From NCBI GenBank assembly GCA_039619475.1, contig CM077116.1:274846758-274910757 (forward strand): a stretch of DNA of 64,000 nt, given 5' to 3'. A program made the position numbers and the translations under genes. Shown here in pieces: positions 56,906 through 64,000 of the stretch. This DNA comes from Icerya purchasi. Taxonomy: Eukaryota; Arthropoda; Insecta; Hemiptera; Monophlebidae. Numbering within the stretch: position 1 is the stretch's first letter; each line of letters begins with the position of its first letter. The notes below the pieces were generated by a model. The model was not told the origin of the DNA, made no database searches, and saw only the letters and a list, made by a program, of their open reading frames with translations.

Positions 56906-58729
56906 TTAATTTGTGTTGGATACGTTGCTGTCGCTATGATGTCGCTCGTCTTCAGACGTCGTGATAGTTTGTTCCGATAATTTTCTTATAATTCGGGAGC
57001 AGCGACTTTTAATGCTTCTACCGGTAAGATATGGTTTAACTGCTGCAAGCATGTATACCAGCTCGTCATAGTTCCTTGTATAATCAGTTGCATAGGAAAT
57101 GTACTTTGGGTTCGTCGCAACTGCCTGGATAAATGTTCTGAATTCTTCAAATCCCATCATAAACGTTGGTTGTTCAGCGTTGAAAAGGTGTTTGGCTTTT
57201 CCAGTTACGTCTCCTGGCTCTAGGGTTGGCTGTTCGTTATGCGCCTCAATTGGTACATGCTCCTCTGTGTTATCTGGTTGATTAATGTAGAGAGCTGGTC
57301 GTTTAGGTAGCGGCCGTGATGGGAAAACCGGCGGTTTCGGGTCAGTAACTGCTTCTGGGTGTCTTGGGATGAGGCCGTTTCAGCGGACTAGCGTCTGTGT
57401 TCATCTCTATTTCCGGCTGCTCAATTGTGGCATTTGAATTTATTTTGTCGGGACATCTGGTGTCTACCATTAAGGGGGAGACATGGGTTTCATTATGTAC
57501 TGTTTGGGGCACGTCGCTATCATGGTCCGTGGTTGGCTGTTGAGGTTGGCAGATGGTGTCTGGACGGCTGGGATGACTTTCTTGTTGCATGTTCACCAGT
57601 TTATTCTCTTTTTTGCAGTTTGGACACACGTGGTCTTCGATTTGTATGAAAATTCTATGATCGTGGTCATTATTTCGTAGGAGAAATGATCTAGGAATAT
57701 TTGCACAGTTCACATGCTCCACATACACCTGTCTTCGCCAGCTTATTACGTGTGCAAACTCATCGTCCGAGGGGTTGACTCTTAATATTGATATTGGTGA
57801 CAGTAGCTTAAGGGATAGTGCAGAAGCGAGATATGACGAAAGTGTTTCATTTGGTATAGTGGCCGATACGTTTGATAAAACAACTCTATTAGCCGGTTGT
57901 CTAATTCGTGCTGCCTGAATTGTCCGCTCTGCTAATGTAATTGTTCCGCCTCCGGCAAAAAATTCGTCAGTTATTTTTTGCGATTTCAGGAAAATAATTA
58001 TGCGGTCTCGACTGAAAGAGACCCCGCAATTATATCGAGATTACTGCCAGTGACTGATTTCACCGCAGTAAAATAGTCTCTGAGCGAATGAGGCGGGAAA
58101 TATGGCAGGATGATGCCTTGTTCGTCTTTTGGGTGATTAAAAGCTGTTAGCTGTGTTATTTTTGTTGATTTCACTTTATCGGCGAAAGAGATATTTTGTT
58201 TATTTAACGAATTAAGATTTTCAGAAGAGTCGGTTTGAATTTTAATTTTATTAACTAACGTGCTTTTTAGTTGATTATTATCTGCATCCGCGGCGCGGGA
58301 GTGTGTAGTGTTTTGTTTGACGATAGCGGTTGACGATAATGCTACGGCTGCGGTGTGGAGTTGGTGTGTGTTGTCTGTTGATCGGATGATCGGTTGCGTG
58401 TGTGGGGTAGGTACTTGTGTAAGAGTGGTAGTGGCTTGTGTGTTCGGGTTAGTTGTGTACGTGTGAGAGGTGCTTGTGTGTGTAATCATCTTACTGTTCG
58501 CGTTACTCTGGTTTGGAGCGAGCAGAAGAGGACCTGCAGAGATCGACTGATTCTTATCAGCGGGTGTAGTGGCCGGCTTATGCGGAGGTGTGTTGTGTGT
58601 GTCGGTGTGGCTCTTACCTGGTTTGTGTGCTGCGTACTTACTACCGGTGGTCGTTTTGCTTCCGTCCGGTTTCAGTGCGGCGGCCAGCATGTTTGCTGGT
58701 GGTGGAGTGCGGGGCATCTCACGAGACAA
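56906..58729 (-). pseudogene. LINE F ORF1, two frameshifts
   Basis: Start MSREMPRTPPPANM. The N-terminal third is low-complexity and Thr/Ser/Pro/His-rich (about residues 20-170). Then DEQGIILPYFPPHSLRDYF and, after a frameshift near 58010, RIIIFLKSQKITDEFF and RVVLSNVSATIPNETL, the RRM-like region also seen in ORF1 at 26492-27754. The zinc knuckle is reduced to VCPNCKKENKLVN, with the His and last Cys missing. A second frameshift near 57350 leads to PALYINQPDNTEEHVP and the C-terminal helical part ending at 56906. Would be an RNA-binding ORF1 protein; this copy is broken. Confidence 0.75.
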
Positions 58730-58805
58730 CCCCGAACGTAATATTTCTTATCAACAAGACGAAACGCGAGAAACACAACTGTGATTATCTAACTTCTGTA
58801 ATCCC

Positions 58806-59265
58806 CCGATTGATTTAACTTCTAACAAACATTTAAAATTTCTTATAATATTATAAAGATCGCGTCCGCAAACACTACAATTACACACGAAAATCGAAAA
58901 AAGTAATACAAAACAGACATATCGAAAGAAGAAAAAAAAAATTGAGAATAAAATCGATTAGTCAAAATTCATAGGAAAAACAAATTATTTACACCAGTTA
59001 AAATCCTTAATAAACAGCTGAAAATAACAATATACATTACTTAAAACTGATTATTATTTAATAAATAACAAATATTCTAAATTTATTATAATATTATAAA
59101 GATCACAAAAAAAAAACAAAAAACGCAAAAGATCGCGCTTAGATAAATTACATCATTCGCACAGAAAAATAAAAATAAACAACACTGGAGAAGACGAAAA
59201 TAATAGAACAAACCGATCGAGCACCTTGTTCACTCACACAAACACACACTAACATAGTAGTGTCT
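58806..59265. repeat. Inverted-repeat arm, left part 2
   Basis: Matches the reverse complement of 59872-60331 with about six differences. A weaker match extends to about 59287. No ORF. Confidence 0.9.
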
Positions 59266-59871
59266 TATATTGATTAATAGCTAGTGGAGCCTATGCAGTA
59301 TGATTAGGGTTGTGCCGGGATGATCAGAAATTAAATACTAGACGGTAAAAATATGTCTTGTACCATGTGCGAGTGTGTCGATTGCTAGATTGATAGTGTT
59401 TTCAATGCCGTTAGCCAAAGAATCATGTGATATGTTCATTCTCAGAGGATCCTCTTTAACAAAGAATGGAGCCGGTAGTGTTACAGTGTCGTGAATGTAT
59501 GCGATGAATGTGCGGTGGCCAAATAATACACACGCGGCTGGAATATAACAGTAAAGGTGTGTAAATATACAAGTATTTGGCCGGACAGCTTGTTCGTTGT
59601 GCATGAGGGAGAGTGAATCTGGTTCGAAAGGTTTAGACTACCCGCTAAAATGATTATGGAATGTATGTAAAGTGTGACGATAAAAGGGTAGCAGGATGTG
59701 TATGTGTGTGTGTGTGTGAGCATTAAAACAGGTTAACTCCGAACGAACGTCTAGAATTCACCCCGCGCGCCGCGCGACCAGATCAATAACTACCCGAATC
59801 CACAGTCGCGTTGACTTAACCCCCCGCATGTAACAACAACCCCTCCCGACCACTGAGTAATAAGCAATAAA
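59266..59871. other. Centre of the inverted repeat
   Basis: 606 bp with higher GC near 59755-59850, including CCGCGCGCCGCGCG (about 59762-59775), and a (TG)n patch (about 59698-59716). An 88-codon minus frame (59604-59338) shows no recognised domain. No transposase or other gene is visible. Confidence 0.6.
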
Positions 59872-60554
59872 AAGACACTACTATGTTAGTGTGTGTTTGT
59901 GTGAGTGAACAAGGTGCTCGATCGGTTTGTTCTATTATTTTCGTCTTCTCCAGTGTTGTTTATTTTTATTTTTCTGTGCGAATGATGTAATTTATCTAAG
60001 CGCGATCTTTTGCGTTTTTTGTTTTTTTTTTGTGATCTTTATAATATTATAATAAATTTAGAATATTTGTTATTTATTAAATAATAATCAGTTTTAAGTA
60101 ATGTATATTGTTATTTTCAGCTGTTTATTAAGGATTTTAACTGGTGTAAATAATTTGTTTTTCCTATGAATTTTTACTAATTGATTTTATTCTCTTTTTT
60201 TTTTTTTCTTCTTTAGATATGTCTGTTTTGCATTACTTTTTTCGATTTTCGTGTGTAATTGTAGTGTTTGCGGACGCGATCTTTACAATATTATAAGAAA
60301 TTTTAAATGTTTGTTAGAAGTTAAATCAATCGGAGTTTTAAAAATTTATTTTGATATGTTATCTTTGTCTGTATTTTATTTTATCTAATTTAAATCAAGT
60401 GTGTTGTGTGTATTCCTTATTTATTGTCCCGCTTGTTGGTCTTTTAATTTTGATATGTTAAATAATTTGTAATTGCTTATATTTCACCTTTCAGATCCAA
60501 GTTCTTTTGTGTTTATTCGGTATTTTCGCGATCTTTATCGGCTCTTTGTTTTTT
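59872..60554. repeat. Inverted-repeat arm, right (uninterrupted)
   Basis: 683 bp, preserving the empty site of LINE F (GTTAAATCAATCGGAGTT at about 60319-60336). It contains spaced GATCTTT boxes (about 60004, 60034, 60279, 60529). Those at 60034 and 60279 are followed by a similar 50-bp AT-rich block (AATATTATAA then AAATTT then TTTGTTA), suggesting internal sub-repeats of about 246 bp. Confidence 0.88.
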
Positions 60555-60851
60555 TTTTTTTTGTATTGTACGTTCTTTTATTTAATTTTAATTACGCCTC
60601 TGTTTTGTTTTTATTTTCCATTTTGTTCCTGCTTTGCTACTTTACATGTTTCCATTTTATTGTTAATATATGTTCGATCACTATTTTGAAAGGGGGTATT
60701 TTAGCTCTTTAAGTACTTTTTTTTTTATTGCTCGTTGATGGTTGTAGATTTAATTTCATGCCTATTTCGTTATTAGTTGCCTATAAAATTGTGTTTTGAA
60801 TCGAAAATCGTATATTTAATTTTTGTGATTAATCGGTCGAAGTTTGCGATC
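60555..60851. other. T-rich spacer right of the inverted repeat
   Basis: AT-rich. It ends with another GCGATCTT box (60846-60853) where LINE G's tail starts. No gene. Confidence 0.5.
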
Positions 60852-63800
60852 TTTTTTTTTTTTTTTTTTTTGTGAATGCAACATCCTGTACCGTGTTTAA
60901 CTGCTGTGGCTATTACAGTACGAAGATGCGCGGTTTGTTTTTATAGATATCTGCTTATTCCGCTAGATCTGACAAATTGTGTTACAGATTTGTTATTAAT
61001 TGAAGGGGGCCGGTGAGGTGATAATGCTGGACAGTCGCATAGCATGTGAGGAGTTGAGGGAGCAACATCTTGACCACAGAAAGGACAATTCATAGGAGAG
61101 GGGGTTCTTTGCAAAATAACATTATGCGACATGGCCGTATGGCCTATGCGCAAGCGGCTAAGTGCACAGAAATCTCTGCGGGAAATGCTTTTTTCTGGCC
61201 ACCATGGTTCCGTTGAGGGTTTAATTAACCTCGAGAAAGTCTGACACGAGGACCAATGGGTTTTCCATAAGGACGTGAGATTATTGAAGATTATGTTCGA
61301 GAGATAAGGTGGAGGTGGGCTGTTACTAGGCGAGGGGCAATATATTTCTGCTCGGGCGGATGTATCGACACGTTCATTTCCAGGAATCCCTGCATGGCTG
61401 GGCGCCCACAGAAAGGATACAGAGCACTGTCTCTTAATAAGTTCGTATAATACCTGCTGGGTTCGAATTGCTACAGGATGTTTGGTGAGGGGATTAGAAA
61501 TTGTCAATAAGGCCGCGGATGAATCAGATACCAGCAGGGCTTTCTGTGATGTAGGCTCTGTAGAAAGAAAATATTCCAAACAGAAAAATACTGCGTATAT
61601 TTCAGCATGCAGTACCGAGCAATTGTCATTCAGTTGAATGCTTCGAATCACGTCACAGACTTCAAAGGAACAGGCGGTTGGGGAAGAAGCAGCCTCTGGG
61701 GTAGCCTTGGCAGCATCCGTGTAAAAAAAAAGGTGGTCGGGGTATTTTTACATTGTTGCTGTTGTCAACTGAACGATATCCGGGTGCAGGGGTTTATTAT
61801 ATTTCGTCAGGGAAAAGTTAACATAAATGTTTAAAGGGGCCCACGGCGGAATCATGATGTCAGGAGCTAGGTTAGGAAAAGGGATAACGCTCACGGTGTG
61901 CTGCGATAGGAGAGCCAGGATTTCTGGGAGAGGGTCATTAGGGAACTCTGGGATGTTGGGGAGGTCATTTGTGTCAATAGGACAGGCGCGTTTACTAGAG
62001 AAAAGAGCGAGGGTCTCACAGTGGTAATAATAGGTTCGGAAATACTTTAGTGGGGGAGTGCCTAACAAGGCACACAAACTTACAGACGGGGAAGTTCTAT
62101 GTGCGCCAAGTATCGTACGGAGTGCCGTGTGGTGTATTGAATCAAGGGATTTAAGTAAAGAGGGACTGGCTGACGCATACGCCTGGGACCCGTAGTTTAT
62201 TCTGGAAATGACTAAGGATTTGTATATAGAGAGGAGAGTTTTCGGAGGTACATTATACTTTGTGTTTGATACATATTTAAGAATAGATAGGAATTTATGA
62301 CATTTAACTTTAAGATTGGATATGTGGGATCGCCAAGTTAGCTTTTGATCGAACAGTAGTCCAAGGAAAGTAGCAGTAGGGTGGAAATGAAGTGAGTAAT
62401 TTTCTAGATTGAGGCGAATGCTGGAAGAGTTTTGACGTCCCTTATAGAAATCAACACAGATAGACTTAGATGGAGAAAACACAAGACCATTATTGTTACA
62501 CCAGGATTGTAGTTTTGAAATAGTTTTTTGTAGGATTTTTTGAGCATTTGCTGGAAAACTGGAAGAGAGCCAGGCGTTTACAGGCGGAGCAATACAATCA
62601 TTTATATCATTGATATAAAAAATAAACAAGGTTGCACTAAGGGCAGATCCTTGTGGTAAGCCATTCTCGGTTTGAATGGTGCTCGATGTTGACGAACCAA
62701 TCTTAACATGGAACGTTCTGTTTGTTACAAAATTATTCAGATACTTGGCCATGTTTCCACTTATACCAGCTGTTGTCAGCTTGGATAAGAGGCCGTATCG
62801 CCATACTCTGTCGAACGCCTTTTCTATATCGAAAAAGGCGGAGTATACATGTTGGCGTCTGTGAAATGCTGTTAATATTTGCCTTTGTAGGCTCAGCAGA
62901 TGATTAACTGTAGTACGCTTCTTACGCCCTCCGGCTTGTGACGAGGATAGGAGATTATTCTGTTCAAGGAAGAAAAGGAGACGCCGATTAACCATTTTTT
63001 CCAGCGTTTTTGCGAGGACACTTATGAGGGATATAGGCCTGTAGTTTTGTGGAAAAAGAGGATCTTTATTTTGCTTCAGAATAGGAATAACAACTGCTAA
63101 TTTCCATGGCTCAGGGATCGATCCGGAGAACCATATTTGGTTATAGATATGTAAGAGGAAATTTTTCGCTGACGGAGGTAAGTGTTTTAACATATAAGGA
63201 TGGATGGAATCGGGCCCAGGCGCGCTGTTTGCAGTATGATACTGGAGTTGATAGTTCAGTTCAGAAATGGTGAAATGGCAATTATAGGAAAGTGAGGAGT
63301 CAGAGATGATAGTTATTGGTTGTTGTTCCATGGAATATTTCTTTAAAGAGAAGGCAGACGAATATGACGATGAGGATGACTCCATTGCAAAATGATTCGC
63401 AAAAACATTGGCGACTTTCAACGGATCGGATAACATGGAACCATTCTGATTTATCGAAAAGGAAGGGGTCGCACGATTAATACCGTTCAGTGCCTTAATT
63501 TTGTGCCAAATATTGTGACTAGAAGCATTTATGGAGATTGAATGCATAAATTGCTGCCAAGATTCCTGTTTTTTGCGCCTAATGAGGCTCCTCACAACTG
63601 CACGGCGTTTTTTAAATTCGATCAAATCAGGATATAAGCCTGTTGATTTAAACTTCCTAAGGGCATGTTTACGTTGGCGTATGGCTGTTCCTATTTCGGG
63701 GCACCACCATGGGACCCGTCGGGATCTGTTTGTTGGGACAGACCTAGGAATGGATGCTAGAGCAGCATTCGTAATAGCGTCGATAAAGGAGTTGATGTTC

Positions 63801-64000
63801 TCTGATGAAGATTCAGATGGCTCGCTGGGAACGTTTACTTTAACTGAAAACATATCCCAATCCGCCTTGTGGAATAGAAATTGAGGCTTAGTTGGGGGGG
63901 TTTGGGTTGGGAGAGCTTTGGACGGGCAAATGAGTATAGGAAAATGGTCGCTAGAGCATAAGTCCTGTAGCACAAAAGTGCTCAGGTGAGGGAAGATGGA
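60852..64000 (-). mobile_element. I-type LINE 'G', runs off the right edge
   Basis: Minus-strand LINE with a short 3'UTR (about 70 bp) and a 20-nt poly(A) (T run 60852-60871). ORF2 is open from the window edge to 60941 apart from one stop. ORF1 and the start of EN lie beyond 64000. Same family group as F: EN/RT wording NRSRRVPWWC, RKHALRKFKSTG. Confidence 0.85.
60941..63999 (-). pseudogene. LINE G ORF2 (EN C-term, RT, RNase H), FADD deleted
   Basis: Begins in the EN domain (CSSDHFPI). RT: SAPGPDSIHPYMLK, YRPISLISVLAKTLEK, FFDIEKAFDRVWRYG and GLPQGSALSATLF. Then APPVNA runs straight into WLSSSFPANAQ, so the catalytic FADD box and neighbours (about 62570) are missing without loss of frame. After an in-frame TAA (61748-61750) the same frame gives a complete-looking RNase H: YTDAAK, LHAEIYAV, VSDSSAAL, WAPSHAGIPGNERVD. 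RLRIGHTAMSHNVIL and a CPFCG...C cluster follow. The RT must be inactive. The rest is remarkably well preserved. Confidence 0.88.

Larger units (their letters stand above)
54929..58805 (-). mobile_element. I-type LINE 'F', ends inside RT, 11-bp target duplication
   Basis: Minus-strand insertion flanked by CCGATTGATTT at 54918-54928 and 58806-58816. The unoccupied site is preserved in the opposite arm of the inverted repeat near 60315-60325. The element has its 5'UTR, ORF1 and ORF2 start, but terminates in poly(A) (T run 54927-54938) only about 630 codons into ORF2, right after the FLSNRTIW block of RT and before the catalytic FADD. It is complete at the 5' end and cut at the 3' end, the reverse of the usual LINE pattern. 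Confidence 0.88.

Noticed and set aside
59338..59604. 88-codon minus frame in the centre of the inverted repeat
   Set aside because: A faint resemblance to an endonuclease LPxPF segment, but the catalytic GDxN and SDH motifs are absent.

Overview
This is a eukaryotic window, almost certainly from an arthropod and most likely an insect nuclear genome. It is AT-rich, has long spacers, microsatellites and no operons, and is packed with decayed non-LTR retrotransposons (LINEs) of two kinds. I recognise no host protein-coding gene, tRNA or rRNA. The species cannot be named from sequence alone.

Layout. 1-17.3 kb is AT-rich non-coding DNA. It holds a possible CpG-bearing promoter (about 660-760), small palindromes and MITE-like repeats (2.5 kb, 13 kb), a diverged tandem repeat (6.5 kb), tRNA-like B-box relics, and a broken Tc1/mariner-type transposase (11.9-12.4 kb). 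From 17.3 kb to the right edge almost everything is LINE-derived: an I-type LINE without an RNase H domain (17.3-20.9, minus); a 5'-truncated LINE (21.5-23.0, plus); an RTE-like reverse transcriptase (RT) relic with a hammerhead-like motif beside it (23.2-23.9); an I-type LINE with intact ORF1 and 3'-truncated ORF2 (24.3-28.0, minus); a PHD-finger LINE 'D' (28.0-31.6, minus), internally deleted and carrying two later insertions with clear 8-bp target duplications; and a complex nest from 31.6 to 54.5 kb.

The nest is the most striking object. LINE 'E' (minus) starts at 53,905 and ends in poly(A) at 32,235. It is flanked exactly on both sides by a 638-bp direct repeat with 3 mismatches, which reads as an extraordinarily long target-site duplication. 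Inside the poly-Asn tract of its ORF1, encoded by an (ATT)n microsatellite, sit three PHD-finger/EN/RT LINEs in plus orientation, head to tail (A 36.76-42.62, B 42.71-48.52, C 48.52-53.37). B has both ORFs intact. Their 3' ends share a small hairpin with compensatory base changes and a TTTGA/ATT tail. That tail resembles the target, so each copy may have supplied a landing site for the next.

54.7-60.55 kb is a long inverted repeat with about 680-bp arms, about 98-99% identical, around a 606-bp centre. Its left arm is split by LINE 'F', which has an 11-bp target duplication and ends in poly(A) in the middle of the RT domain. LINE 'G' (60.85 kb to the right edge) has a nearly open EN/RT/RNase H frame but has lost the RT catalytic FADD box by an in-frame deletion.

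How the parts work together: LINE ORF1 proteins (PHD/coiled coil/FP-like, or zinc-knuckle gag-like) coat the RNA, and ORF2 endonuclease and reverse transcriptase copy it into nicked DNA. Order of events: D is older than its two insertions; the 638-bp segment was present before E; E is older than A/B/C; the inverted repeat is older than F.
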